Assembly (NCBI GenBank): GCA_041394725.1 | Contig: JAWKHR010000010.1 | Location: 62,001 to 126,000, forward strand | Direction of reading: 5' to 3' | DNA from: JAWKHR01 sp041394725 | GTDB lineage: Bacteria > Acidobacteriota > Vicinamibacteria > Vicinamibacterales > SCN-69-37 | DNA length: 64,000 bases | Shown here: positions 1-13,878 of the stretch, piece by piece | Layout of the letters: each line of letters starts with the position of its first letter | Numbering within the stretch: the stretch's first letter is position 1 | Made by a program: the position numbers and the translations under genes | The notes under the pieces: generated by a model | The model's database searches: none | What the model was told of the DNA's origin: nothing | What the model saw: the letters and a program-made list of their open reading frames with translations, nothing else

Positions 1-148
1 TCCGTTCCAGCTCGCGCACGATCCGCGCGCAGCGGGGACAGTCGCGCGCGTGACGCTGCAGCCGCCGGCACTCGGCCGCGTCGAGGTCGCCATCGAGCGA
101 CGCCGACAGCCGTTCCGCCAGCACCCGGCACTTCCCGTCGTCGCTCAT
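1..148 (-). CDS. Anti-sigma factor, zinc-finger type (partial)
   Basis: Only the N-terminal 49 residues are in the window; the gene runs off the left edge. The segment carries a His-x3-Cys-x2-Cys arrangement (HARDCPRC) of the zf-HC2 anti-sigma class, which binds and inhibits ECF sigma factors. Its start codon overlaps the stop of the upstream ECF sigma gene (ATGA), so the two are translationally coupled on the minus strand. That coupling supports a sigma/anti-sigma pair. Whether a transmembrane sensor region follows cannot be seen. Confidence 0.72.
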   Translation of the reverse strand, partial: MSDDGKCRVLAERLSASLDGDLDAAECRRLQRHARDCPRCARIVRELER

Positions 149-768
149 GCCTTCTCCAGGTGCGCGCGCAGCATGGCGCGCGCGCGATGCAGCCGCATCT
201 TCACGTTCGGCTCGCTGATGTCGAGCACCCGCGCCACCTCGCGCGTCGACAGCCCCTCGATCTCCCTCAGGAGCACGACCGCCCGATACGTGGGCGGAAT
301 CGCCGCCAGTGCCTGTCGCAGCCGCCGGCCCAGCCACGCGTTCATCGCGATCTCGTCCGGCCCGCGCCCGTCGTCGGCCACGTCGAGCGCCCCGCGGCCG
401 GCCCGCGCCGACCCTCCGGTTTCGCCCTCGATGGCGACCAGGTGGGCCGGCTCGTCCACGCGCCGCCGCCGTTTCATCAGGCAGGCGTTGCGCACCGTGC
501 GGAACAGCCACGTCCGGAACGCGTCGGGCCGGCGCAGGCGCCCGACGTGCCGGTAGGTCCGGATGAGCGCCTCCTGCATCACGTCCTCGGCGTCGTGCGC
601 GTTGCCGCAGACGAGCAGGGAGAACCGGAACGCCACCTCCTGCGCCCGCACGAGCAGGCGCTCGACCGCCTGTGGTTCCCCGGTGGCCGCGGCGCGGACC
701 AGGGCTTCATAGTCGGCCGCCGGCCGCCGGGGGCCATCCGAGAGATGCGAATCGCGGCGTTTGGTCAC
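145..768 (-). CDS. RNA polymerase ECF-family sigma factor
   Basis: 207-residue sigma-70 factor of the ECF group, which redirects RNA polymerase to a stress or envelope regulon. Region 2 is visible around residues 55-100 (AHDAEDVMQEALIRTYRHV followed by FRTWLFRTVRNACL). Region 4, with its helix-turn-helix, lies near residues 165-205 (LSTREVARVLDISEPNVKMR). A polar linker of about 40 residues separates them. The stop overlaps the start of the anti-sigma gene, so the sigma gene is first of the pair. It is divergent from the TolC-family gene, with 59 bp between them. The target regulon cannot be deduced. Confidence 0.9.
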   Translation of the reverse strand: MTKRRDSHLSDGPRRPAADYEALVRAAATGEPQAVERLLVRAQEVAFRFSLLVCGNAHDAEDVMQEALIRTYRHVGRLRRPDAFRTWLFRTVRNACLMKRRRRVDEPAHLVAIEGETGGSARAGRGALDVADDGRGPDEIAMNAWLGRRLRQALAAIPPTYRAVVLLREIEGLSTREVARVLDISEPNVKMRLHRARAMLRAHLEKA

Positions 769-827
769 GGGGAGTGCCCGAATTGTAGCCGTGTGACCAT
801 CCGGCCGCCGCCCGCATCTCTGGGCCG

Positions 828-2204
828 ATGCACGCCCGGTCCTCGATGCTCGCGGCGGGGTTCCTCCTGTCGCTGTTCGGTGCGCCCGCCGCGGGGCAGG
901 TGACCTCGCCGGTCCCCGCGTCGCCGCAGGTCCCGGTCCTCACGCTGGCCGAGGTGGTGACGCAGACGCTCGAGCGCAACCCGTCGCTGCGCGCGGCGCG
1001 CGCCGGGCGCGACCAGGCCGCCGCGGGATCGACCATCGCCCGCGCTGCCTGGCTTCCGCGCGTGTCGTTCGCCGAATCGTGGCAGCGCAGCGACCAGCCC
1101 GTCTTCGGGTTCAGCACGCTGCTGGCGGCGCGCCGGTTCCAGTCCACCGACTTCGCGGTGGACCGGCTGAACCACCCGGGTGCCATCAACGCCTTCACGA
1201 GCCGGCTCGGCATCGGCCAGACGCTCTTCGACGGCGGACGGACGCCGGCGGCGATCGCGGCGGCCGACGCGGACCGTGCCGCGGCCGACGCCGCCTACGA
1301 CCAGGCGGCCGCCGGCGTGGCGCTCGAGGTCGCGCAAACCTACGCGCGGGCCGTGTCGCTGCAGGCCGCGGTGCGCGCCGCGGCCGCGGCCGTGGACGCG
1401 GCCGCGGGCGATCACGCGCGCGCCGAGCGTCGCCGCGACGCCGGCACGGCGACCGAGGCCGACGTGCTCGCCGTCTCGGTCCACCTCGCGGACATGCGCC
1501 AGCGGCGGCTGCAGGCCGAGGGCGACCTCGCCGTGGCCATCGCGATGCTCAACCGCCAGCGCGGCGCCCCGGTCGGCGACGTCGTCACGGTCGAGGCGCC
1601 GGCGCCGCCCGCGGCCGCGAGCCTCGACGTCGCCGCGCTCACCGCGCGCGCCCTGGCCGGCCGGCCCGAGCTGCGCGCGGCCGATGCCGCCGTGCGCCGC
1701 GCCGAGGCCGAAGCGAGGCAGGCGCGCGCCGTCTGGTGGCCGAACGTGTCCGCGCAGGCCGGCTACGAGTGGAACGGCCTGACGTTCGGCGACCGGTCCG
1801 CGTCGTGGATGGTGGGCGCGGAAGCGCGGTGGGGCCTGTCGCTCTCGTCGGCCGACGCGGCCCGCGTCCGCGCCGCGGGGCACGCCGCCGACGCCGCGCG
1901 CGCCCGCCGCGACGACGTGCGGGCGGGGCTGGAGGTGGAGGTGCTCTCGGCCGTCCGCCAGCTCGAGGCCGCCCGCGCTCGCGTGGACGTGGGCGCCGAG
2001 GCGCTCGCGCAGGCCACCGAGAGCCTGCGCATCATCCGCAACCGCTACGACGCCGGCCTGGCGTCGGTCACCGACGTCCTGCGCGCCTCGTCGGCCGAGC
2101 TCGACGCGGACGCACGGCGCGTGGCCGCGATCGTCGACGCGATCGTGGCTCGCGCGTCGCTGGAGCGCGCCGTCGGCGCGGCGCCGGGAGAGGGCATCCG
2201 ATGA
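828..2204 (+). CDS. TolC-family outer-membrane efflux protein
   Basis: 458 residues, the usual length for an outer-membrane factor of tripartite efflux pumps. An N-terminal signal peptide (about residues 1-24, ending in AAG) is followed by two long alanine-rich helical repeats with the TolC/OEP periodicity, including RNRYDAGLASVTDVLRA near the C-terminus, the typical second-repeat motif. The ATG lies 59 bp from the divergent sigma gene. Its stop overlaps the ATG of the adaptor gene (ATGA). With the adaptor and RND pump that follow it should form the outer channel of one complex. Substrate unknown. Confidence 0.9.
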   Translation: MHARSSMLAAGFLLSLFGAPAAGQVTSPVPASPQVPVLTLAEVVTQTLERNPSLRAARAGRDQAAAGSTIARAAWLPRVSFAESWQRSDQPVFGFSTLLAARRFQSTDFAVDRLNHPGAINAFTSRLGIGQTLFDGGRTPAAIAAADADRAAADAAYDQAAAGVALEVAQTYARAVSLQAAVRAAAAAVDAAAGDHARAERRRDAGTATEADVLAVSVHLADMRQRRLQAEGDLAVAIAMLNRQRGAPVGDVVTVEAPAPPAAASLDVAALTARALAGRPELRAADAAVRRAEAEARQARAVWWPNVSAQAGYEWNGLTFGDRSASWMVGAEARWGLSLSSADAARVRAAGHAADAARARRDDVRAGLEVEVLSAVRQLEAARARVDVGAEALAQATESLRIIRNRYDAGLASVTDVLRASSAELDADARRVAAIVDAIVARASLERAVGAAPGEGIR

Positions 2205-3470
2205 GAGGTCAGGTCACTGTCCATGGCGGGACGCACCGGCGTCGCGCGGCGATGCCGCTCGTGGCGGCCGTGTTCGCCGCGTCCGTGATGTCGCAGGTGG
2301 CGTGCGGCGGCGGGGCCGGGCGCGAGACGACGCCGGCGGGGCCGGCGCGCGCGCTCACGATCGGCACGGCCGCGATGACGCCGGTCACCGCGTCGTTCGA
2401 CGCGGGCGGCGCGCTCGTCGCGCGCGAGACCGCGGTCGTGTCCAGCCGCCTGCTCGCGACCGTCGCCTCCGTGCCGGTCGCGGCCGAGCAACCGCGTCCG
2501 CGCCGGCCAGACGCTGGTCACGCTGGACGCGGCCGACACTGGACGCGCAGCTGGCCCGCGCCCGCGCCGGGCTCGCCGCCGCCCGCGCGACCGCCGCGTC
2601 GGCGGGCGCCGAACGCGACGCCGCGGTGGCCGGCCGCGAGCTGGCGCGGGCGACGCACGACCGCATCCAGCGTCTCTTTGCCGACCAGTCGGCGACCGCG
2701 CAGGAGCGCGACCAGGCCGTCGCCGCCCTCCGGGCCACCGACGCGCGGCTGACGAGCGCCACCGCCGGCGCTCAGGCCGCGCAGGAGGGCGTCGCCGCCG
2801 CCGAGTCCGCCGTGCGCGCCGCCGAGGTCGCCCGCGGCTGGGCGACGATCGCCGCGCCGTTCGACGGGCTGGTGGCCGCGCGCCAGGTGGATCCCGGCAC
2901 CACCGCCACGCCCGGCGCGCCGCTCGTGACGATCGAATCGGCCGGCGCGCTGGAGCTCGAGGTCCGACTCGACGCGGGGCGCGCGGCCGCGATCCACCGC
3001 GGCCAGGCCGTGGACGGGCGCGTCGAGGCGGGCGGCGTCGCGGGCGAGTGGCGCCCCGGGCGCGTCACCGAAATCGCCCGGGTCGACCCGGCGGGCCACA
3101 GCTTCGTCGTGACGATCGCCTTCGACGCGACCGACGCGGCCTGGCGGTCGGGCCTGTTCGGCCGCGCGCGCTTCCGCGGCGACGCCACGGATCGTCTGAC
3201 CGTGCCCGCCGCCGCGGTCGTGACGCGCGGGCAGCTGACGTTCGTCTACCTGATCGACGCCGACGGCCGCGCGCGCCTCCGCGCCGTGACCGCCGCCGAC
3301 CCCGACGGCGACCGCCGGGAAATCCTCGCGGGCCTCGGCGCCGGCGACCGCGTGGTCGTCGATCCGCCCGCCGACCTCAGCGACGGCACGCCCGTGTCGG
3401 GCGCGGGACCGGCCGGCGTGTCGCCCGGCCCGGCACCGGGCGCCGCGGCCGCGACGACGGGAGCGGGCCG

Positions 3471-3474
<4 letters not shown>
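2201..3474 (+). CDS. HlyD/AcrA-type periplasmic adaptor (frameshifted)
   Basis: Membrane-fusion protein linking the TolC channel with the RND pump. Reading starts at the ATG overlapping the tolC-like stop. A signal or lipoprotein-like segment ends in SQVACGGG near residue 36. The first lipoyl half (ARETAVVSSRLLATVASVPV) is in one frame, the piece NRVRAGQTLVTLDAAD at 2490-2537 is in a second, and LDAQLARARAGLAAARAT onwards is in a third. The long coiled-coil hairpin, second lipoyl half (ATIAAPFDGLVAARQVDPG) and beta-barrel domain then continue to the stop. Two indels about 50 bp apart (near 2488 and 2538) break the frame. Since every piece fits the family, a sequence error is at least as likely as a real mutation. 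Confidence 0.82.
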
Positions 3475-6658
<3,184 letters not shown>

Positions 6659-6662
<4 letters not shown>

Positions 6663-7381
6663 CCGTCACGCCCGACCTCCGCCTCACGACCGTGCTCGTC
6701 GCCGTGGACTTCGGCGAGGCGTCCGGCCGTGCCGTCGCCCTCGCCGGCGCGATCGCGCAGCGTGCCGGCGCCGAACTCCACGCCATCCACGCGGAGACGA
6801 TGGACGCGCCCGCGTACTTCACGGCGGAGCAGGTGGAGGAGCTGCTCGCCGAGCGCGCGCGCGTGCTCGAGCAGGGCCGGCAGTACCTGTACCGGTTCGT
6901 CGGCGAACGGACGAAGGCGCGCGTCAACGCGACCATCGAATGCAAGGCGCCGGCCGACGCGATCCTGCACGCCGCCGACGACGCCGACCTCGTCGTCATG
7001 GGCAGCCACGGCCGGCGCGGACCGAGCCGGTGGTGGCTCGGGTCGATTGCCGAGCGGGTGCTCCGGCTCACTCGCCGGCCGCTGCTCGTCGTCCACGCCG
7101 ACGGCGCGGCCGATCCGGCGATTGCCGAGCTGGCCGTGCACGCGGGCGCGGGACTCACGGGCGTCGCCGCCTGGGCGCTGGCCCTCGAGATCGGCCGGCT
7201 GTTCGACGTGCCCGTGCACGACCGGCGCGGCGAGGCGGCCTGGCCGCCCGAGCCGCCGACGGCGCCCGGGTCGCTGCTGGTCGTGGCCGCGCCGGCCGAT
7301 TCGGAGCGGCACTGGCACTCGACCGTCGGGGCGCCGCTGGTCCGCCGGCCTGACGGCGCCGTGCTGTTCGTACCGGAATAG
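6659..7381 (+). CDS. Universal stress protein (UspA family)
   Basis: 240 residues. The N-terminal half (about residues 1-150) is a UspA domain: a TTVLVAVDFGEASGRAV start, then the ATP-binding signature MGSHGRRGPSRWWLGSIAERV followed by RRPLLVV (about residues 117-147). The C-terminal 90 residues look like a second, degenerate Usp half that lacks the G-x2-G-x9-G loop. Its ATG overlaps the RND stop, so it is translated as the last gene of the efflux operon. A role in tuning or protecting cells during efflux stress is inference from position only. Confidence 0.88.
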
Positions 7382-7443
7382 GCCTGTTTTTGCGGCCTGG
7401 CCGGCCGGCGTGGCCGTGTCCGGGCCCCGGGGCGTCCCGGCGC

Positions 7444-7472
7444 TTGTGTCCGGCGGGGGACGTCAGTAAAAT
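7444..7472 (+). promoter_or_regulatory. Sigma-70-type promoter of the suf operon
   Basis: TTGTGT at 7444-7449 and TAAAAT at 7467-7472 are separated by exactly 17 bp, a good housekeeping promoter in an otherwise GC-rich gap. The start of transcription would fall near 7479, about 35 bp before the regulator ATG. The -10 element overlaps the IscR-like dyad, as expected for repression. Confidence 0.6.
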
Positions 7473-7492
7473 GGACTAGTTCGGTCGGATAT
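7468..7492 (+). promoter_or_regulatory. IscR type-1-like operator before the suf regulator
   Basis: A 25-bp stretch beginning AAAATGGACT and ending GGTCGGATAT matches 19 of 25 positions of the E. coli IscR type-1 consensus as I recall it (ATASYYGACT-RWWW-YAGTCRRSTAT), with both GACT/GTC half-site cores in register. It overlaps the -10 element, so occupancy should block transcription. This suggests that the Rrf2 protein encoded just downstream represses its own operon. Confidence 0.55.
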
Positions 7493-7513
7493 CCTCGGCC
7501 GATTCAGGAGACC

Positions 7514-7975
7514 ATGCTGCGGCTCTCGAAGAAGGCGGATTACGCCCTGCTCGCCATGCGCCATCTGGCGGCGCAGCCGGACCGGGGTGCGGTGTCCACG
7601 CGTGAACTGGCGGAACGCTACGACATTCCGGCCGAGCTGCTCGCGAAGGTGCTGCAGCGGCTGGTGCGGGCGGGGCTGCTCGAGTCACACCAGGGGATTC
7701 GTGGCGGCTACGGCCTGGCGCGGACGGCGGGGGCGATTTCGGTCGCCGACGTCATCCAGGCGATCGACGGGCCGCTGACGGTCACGGCGTGTTCGGAGGA
7801 CGACCACAGCTGCGACCAGTACGCGAAGTGCAACATCCGGGATCCGCTGTGGCACATCAAGGACCGGATCGTGGCGGCGCTGGCGGCGACGTCGGTGTCG
7901 GACCTGGCCGCGGATCTCTCGACGGCCGCTCCGGGCGGCGCGGTGCCGGTCCCGCTCATGACGGCGAGGAAGTAG
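7514..7975 (+). CDS. Rrf2-family iron-sulfur regulator of the SUF operon
   Basis: 153-residue winged-helix regulator of the IscR/SufR type. The DNA-binding region spans about residues 1-70 (LRLSKKADYALLAMRHLA, then LLAKVLQRLVRAGLLES and IRGGYGLAR). The cluster-binding loop has three cysteines, C-x6-C-x5-C (ACSEDDHSC...AKC), near residues 94-107, followed by LWHIKDRI, as in [Fe-S]-sensing Rrf2 proteins. GGAGA sits 5 bp before the ATG. It opens the suf operon, and the dyad just upstream is a likely autoregulatory site. The C-terminal 25 residues look disordered. Confidence 0.9.
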   Translation: MLRLSKKADYALLAMRHLAAQPDRGAVSTRELAERYDIPAELLAKVLQRLVRAGLLESHQGIRGGYGLARTAGAISVADVIQAIDGPLTVTACSEDDHSCDQYAKCNIRDPLWHIKDRIVAALAATSVSDLAADLSTAAPGGAVPVPLMTARK

Positions 7976-8302
7976 ATGATCATCGTCACCGAGAATGCGG
8001 CGGGGCAGATCCGGAAGCTCATCGAGAAGGAGCACGCCGGGGCCACCGGCCTGCGGGTCGGCATCAAGGCGGGCGGGTGCTCGGGGTTCGAGTACGTGTT
8101 CGCGTGGGAGACGGGGCCGCGCGAGGCGGACCTGGTCTTCGAGGGGCCGGACGGCGTGAAGGTGTGGGTGGATCCGCGGAGCCACCGCCTGCTCGACGGC
8201 ACGACGCTCGATTACGACACGAACCTGCTCAGCCGCGGCTTCGTGTTCCAGAACCCGCACGCGAAGAGCACGTGCGGCTGCGGCACGTCGTTCAGCGTGT
8301 AG
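7976..8302 (+). CDS. sufA: A-type Fe-S carrier (HesB/IscA/SufA family)
   Basis: 108 residues, the standard A-type carrier length. It receives clusters from the SufBCD scaffold and passes them to apo-proteins. The three ligand cysteines are present: GGCSGF near residue 35 and STCGCGTSF near the C-terminus. The ATG follows the regulator stop directly, so the genes are co-translated. sufA, erpA and iscA cannot be told apart by sequence alone; the name rests on the operon. Confidence 0.92.
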   Translation: MIIVTENAAGQIRKLIEKEHAGATGLRVGIKAGGCSGFEYVFAWETGPREADLVFEGPDGVKVWVDPRSHRLLDGTTLDYDTNLLSRGFVFQNPHAKSTCGCGTSFSV

Positions 8303-8319
8303 ATTTTCCGAGGTCATTG

Positions 8320-9762
<1,443 letters not shown>

Positions 9763-9809
9763 CGGAGGGACCGTGGGCCCCTCAGGACCATATCTGGAGG
9801 AAGAAGACC

Positions 9810-10575
<766 letters not shown>

Positions 10576-10579
<4 letters not shown>

Positions 10580-11883
10580 CCCAGGTGGCCGAGCGGGACG
10601 AGACGTACGCCGCGCGCTTCGAGGCCGCGCGCCGCGCGGGCGGCGCCGAGCCGGAGGCCGTCCGGGCGGCGCGGACCGGGGCCTTCGACCGGTTCCTGTC
10701 GCGCGGGTTCCCGACGACGCGCGACGAGGAGTGGCGGTTCACGAGCGTCGCGGCGCTCGCCGCGCTGACGCCGGCGAGCCCGGCCGTCGCCGAGCCGGCG
10801 CGGGCCGACGTGGAGCCGTTCCTGCTCCCGACGCCCGGCGCGCACCACGTGGTCGTCGTCAACGGCCGGTTCGCCCCGGCGCTGTCGTCGATTGACGGGC
10901 TGCCCGCGGGCGTCACCGTGCGGAGCCTGCGCGACGCCTGGACCTCGGGCGCCGGTCTCGATCTCGACGCGCCCGTGCCCGCGCCCCCCGGGGCCACGGT
11001 GTTCGTGGACCTCAACACGGCGTTCGTCGAGGACGGCGTCTGGATCGAGATCGCCCCGAAGGCCGTGGTGACCGAGCCGCTGCAGGTGCTGTTCCTGACC
11101 ACCGCGCCGGGCGCCGTGCACGTGACGCCGTGGCTCGGGATCACGGCCGGCGAGCGGTCGCAGGCCTTCGTGGTCGAGAGCTATGCCGGGCTGACGGCCG
11201 ACGCCTCGTTCACCGACGCGGTGACCCGGATCGCGGTGGCCGCCGGCGCCAGGCTCGAGCACGTGAAGCTGATGCGCGAGTCGACGTCGGTCTTCCACCT
11301 GGCCAGCACGTTCATCCGCGCCGACCGCGGCGCGGTCTGCACGTCGCGCGCCATCACGCTGGGCGGCCGCGTCGCGCGCAACGACATCCACGCGGAGCTC
11401 GCCGGCGAGGGCGCCGAGGTCACGCTCGACGGCGTGTACGTCGCCGACGGCGAGTCGCTCGTGGACACGCACACGACGATCGACCACGCGCAGCCCCACT
11501 GCCCGAGCCACGAGGTCTACAAGGGGATCCTCGGCGGCCGCGCGCGCGCCGTGTTCAACGGCAAGATCATCGTCCGCCAGGACGCGCAGAAGACCGACGC
11601 GAAGCAGACCAACAAGGCCCTGCTCCTGAGCGACGACGCGCAGATCAACACGAAACCGCAGCTCGAGATCTTCGCCGACGACGTCAAGTGCACGCACGGG
11701 GCGGCGATCGGCCAGCTCGACGAGGACCAGCTGTTCTACCTGCGCGCGCGCGGGGTCTCGGTGGCCGACGCGCGCAACATGCTGATCCACGCCTTTGCCG
11801 GCGACGTCCTCGACCGGATCGGCGACGCCGCCGTCCGCGACGAGGCGCTGCGGCTGATCGACCGGAAGCTGCGGCTGGCGTGA
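10576..11883 (+). CDS. sufD: SufD, Fe-S cluster assembly protein
   Basis: 435 residues. Paralogue of SufB that completes the SufBC2D scaffold. N-terminal EEWRFTSV block, then the beta-helix core and the C-terminal signature (DTHTTIDHAQPHCPSHEVYK, then VFNGKIIVRQDAQKTDAKQT and CTHGAAIGQLDEDQLFYLRA). The catalytic-interface His and Cys of the family are visible in those blocks. ATG overlaps the sufC stop. Ends four bases into a GTG that could serve as an extended sufS start. Confidence 0.95.
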
Positions 11884-11918
11884 CCCCTGCCGCGGCCGGC
11901 CCGGTGACGGGAGCCGAC

Positions 11919-13151
11919 ATGTCCACGTCCGCCGCGATCGACCTCGCCGCCGTCCGCGCGGAGTTCCCCGCGCTGGCGCAGCAGGTCCACGGCCGGCCGC
12001 TCGTCTACCTGGACAACGCGGCGACGACCCAGAAGCCGCGCGCCGTCATCGACGCGATCCGCCGGTACTACGAGTCGGACAACGCCAACGTGCACCGCGG
12101 CGTCCACGCGCTCAGCGAACGCGCGACGGCGGCGTACGAGGGCGCGCGCGAGACCGTCCGCGCGTTCCTGGGCGCCCGGTCCACGCGCGAGATCGTGTTC
12201 ACGCGGAACGCGACCGAGGCCATCAACCTGGTCGCGCGGGCGTGGGGCGACGCGAACGTCGCGGCGGGCGACGAGATCGTGATCTCCGGGCTCGAGCACC
12301 ACTCGAACATCGTGCCCTGGCAGCAGCTCTGCGCCCGCACCGGCGCGACGATCCGCGTGGCGCCGATCGACGACCGGGGGGACATCGAGCTGGACGCGCT
12401 CCGGGCCCTCGTCGGCGAACGCACGCGCCTGGTCGCCTTCGCGCACATGTCCAACGCGCTCGGGACGGTCACGCCCGTGGACGAGATCGTCGGGATCGCA
12501 CGGGCCGCCGGCGCCGCCGTGCTCGTCGACGGGTCGCAGGCGGCGTACCACCTGCCGGTGGACATGCAGGCGATCGGCGCGGACTTCTACGTCTGCACCG
12601 GGCACAAGGTCTACGGCCCGACCGGCATCGGCGTCCTGGCGGCGCGCGAGGACGTGCTGGACCGGATGCCGCCGTTCCTGGGCGGCGGCGACATGATCGC
12701 GTCGGTCACGTTCGAGCGCAGCACGTGGAACGAGCTGCCGTACAAGTTCGAGGCCGGCACGCCGAACATCGCCGGCGCGGTCGGCCTGGGCGCGGCCATC
12801 GACTTCGTCCGCGGGATCGGGTTCGAGGCGATCGGCGCGCACGAGGCGCGCCTGCTCGAGGCCGCCACCGAACGGTTGTCGGACGTGCCAGGCCTGCGGA
12901 TCATCGGCACCGCGCGCCGGAAGGCGAGCGTGGTGTCGTTCGTGATGGCGGGCTGCCACCCGCACGACATCGGGACGATCGTCGACCGCGAGGGCGTCGC
13001 GATCCGGACCGGTCACCACTGCGCGCAGCCTGTGATGGAGCGATTCGGCGTGCCCGCCACGGCGCGCGCGTCGTTCGCGATGTACAACACCGTGGACGAG
13101 ATCGACGCGCTCTGTGCCGCGCTGGCGCGCGTGCGGGCGCTGATGGGGTAG
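11919..13151 (+). CDS. sufS: SufS, group II cysteine desulfurase
   Basis: 410 residues. PLP enzyme that removes sulfur from cysteine and hands it to SufU or the scaffold. The N-terminus YLDNAATTQKP, the PLP lysine in CTGHKVYGPTGIGVL (about residue 230), and the persulfide cysteine in IRTGHHCAQPVMERF (about residue 370) are all present; the short loop around that cysteine is the group II feature. I prefer the ATG at 11919, with ACGGGAG upstream, over the GTG at 11880 that overlaps the sufD stop and would add 13 unconserved residues. Confidence 0.95.
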   Translation: MSTSAAIDLAAVRAEFPALAQQVHGRPLVYLDNAATTQKPRAVIDAIRRYYESDNANVHRGVHALSERATAAYEGARETVRAFLGARSTREIVFTRNATEAINLVARAWGDANVAAGDEIVISGLEHHSNIVPWQQLCARTGATIRVAPIDDRGDIELDALRALVGERTRLVAFAHMSNALGTVTPVDEIVGIARAAGAAVLVDGSQAAYHLPVDMQAIGADFYVCTGHKVYGPTGIGVLAAREDVLDRMPPFLGGGDMIASVTFERSTWNELPYKFEAGTPNIAGAVGLGAAIDFVRGIGFEAIGAHEARLLEAATERLSDVPGLRIIGTARRKASVVSFVMAGCHPHDIGTIVDREGVAIRTGHHCAQPVMERFGVPATARASFAMYNTVDEIDALCAALARVRALMG

Positions 13152-13154
13152 ACC

Positions 13155-13769
13155 GTGGGACTGTTTTCTTTCCTGACCGGACGCAAGGACGAGCGCGAGC
13201 CCGAGGCCGGCGCTGGAACGCCATCCGCGTCGCCATCCGCGTCGCCGGACGCCGCGTCGGCGCCGGCGAGCCCGACGTCCGCCGCTGCGCCCGCCGGGGC
13301 CGCCGCGGAGGCCTCGACGCCTGACTCGACCCCGCCGGGCCCGGCTGCCGCGACGCCGTTCACGCCGCCCGAGGCCTGGGGCCTCGACGTCGGGGCCCTG
13401 ACCGCGCCCGCGCCGGCGACGACCGACGCGGCCGCGAAGATCGGCCCGGTGGACGCGGGCGTGACCGCCGAGCTGCAGGGGCCGATCATCGAGGTGATCA
13501 AGACCGTCTACGACCCGGAAATCCCGGTCGACATCTACGAGCTCGGGCTCATCTACGACATCGAGGCCGACGCGGACCGCAAGGTGCTGGTCCGCATGAC
13601 GCTGACGAGCCCGGCGTGCCCGTCGGCGCAGCAGATCCCGAGCGAGGTGCGGTACAAGGTCAAGTCCGTCCCCGGCGTCTCCGACGCCTGGGTCGACATC
13701 GTCTGGGACCCGCCGTGGGACAAGGACCGGATGTCCGAAGCCGCCAGGCTGGCGCTGGGAATTTTCTAG
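13155..13769 (+). CDS. sufT: SufT/DUF59 (MIP18-type) Fe-S assembly factor with long linker
   Basis: 204 residues. The C-terminal 105 residues are a DUF59 domain: IIEVIKTVYDPEIPVDIYEL, then TLTSPACPSAQQIPSEV, with the conserved Cys. This family helps Fe-S maturation together with SUF. The first 95 residues are a low-complexity Ala/Pro/Ser/Thr stretch after a short MGLFSFLTGRK head, much longer than the N-terminus of typical SufT and probably a disordered tether. GTG start 4 bp after sufS. The stop codon abuts a perfect hairpin that separates it from sufU. Confidence 0.88.
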   Translation: MGLFSFLTGRKDEREPEAGAGTPSASPSASPDAASAPASPTSAAAPAGAAAEASTPDSTPPGPAAATPFTPPEAWGLDVGALTAPAPATTDAAAKIGPVDAGVTAELQGPIIEVIKTVYDPEIPVDIYELGLIYDIEADADRKVLVRMTLTSPACPSAQQIPSEVRYKVKSVPGVSDAWVDIVWDPPWDKDRMSEAARLALGIF

Positions 13770-13870
13770 GTCAGGTCTTGGATCGCAGCCTGGCGAGCGG
13801 CCGGGTTACGATTCTGTCATTACATGATCGTCAGTCGGCCGCTCGCCAGGCTGCGATCCAAGACCTGACC
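13769..13870. repeat. Perfect 34-bp inverted repeat (REP/MITE-like hairpin)
   Basis: Arms at 13769-13802 and 13837-13870 are exact reverse complements over 34 bp around a 34-bp loop. The tips read GGTCAGGTCTTGG and CCAAGACCTGACC, a terminal sequence of the kind seen at REP-like elements linked with Y1 (RAYT) transposases. The element starts on the last base of the sufT stop and ends 8 bp before the sufU ATG. There is no T tract, so it is not a classic terminator, but its hairpin could lower sufU expression or stabilise the upstream message. Confidence 0.85.
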
Positions 13871-13878
13871 CCCGTCAC

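Noticed and set aside
13769..13870. Classic intrinsic terminator of the suf operon
   Set aside because: The hairpin is far longer than a terminator stem and no T tract follows; sufU beyond it belongs to the same pathway.
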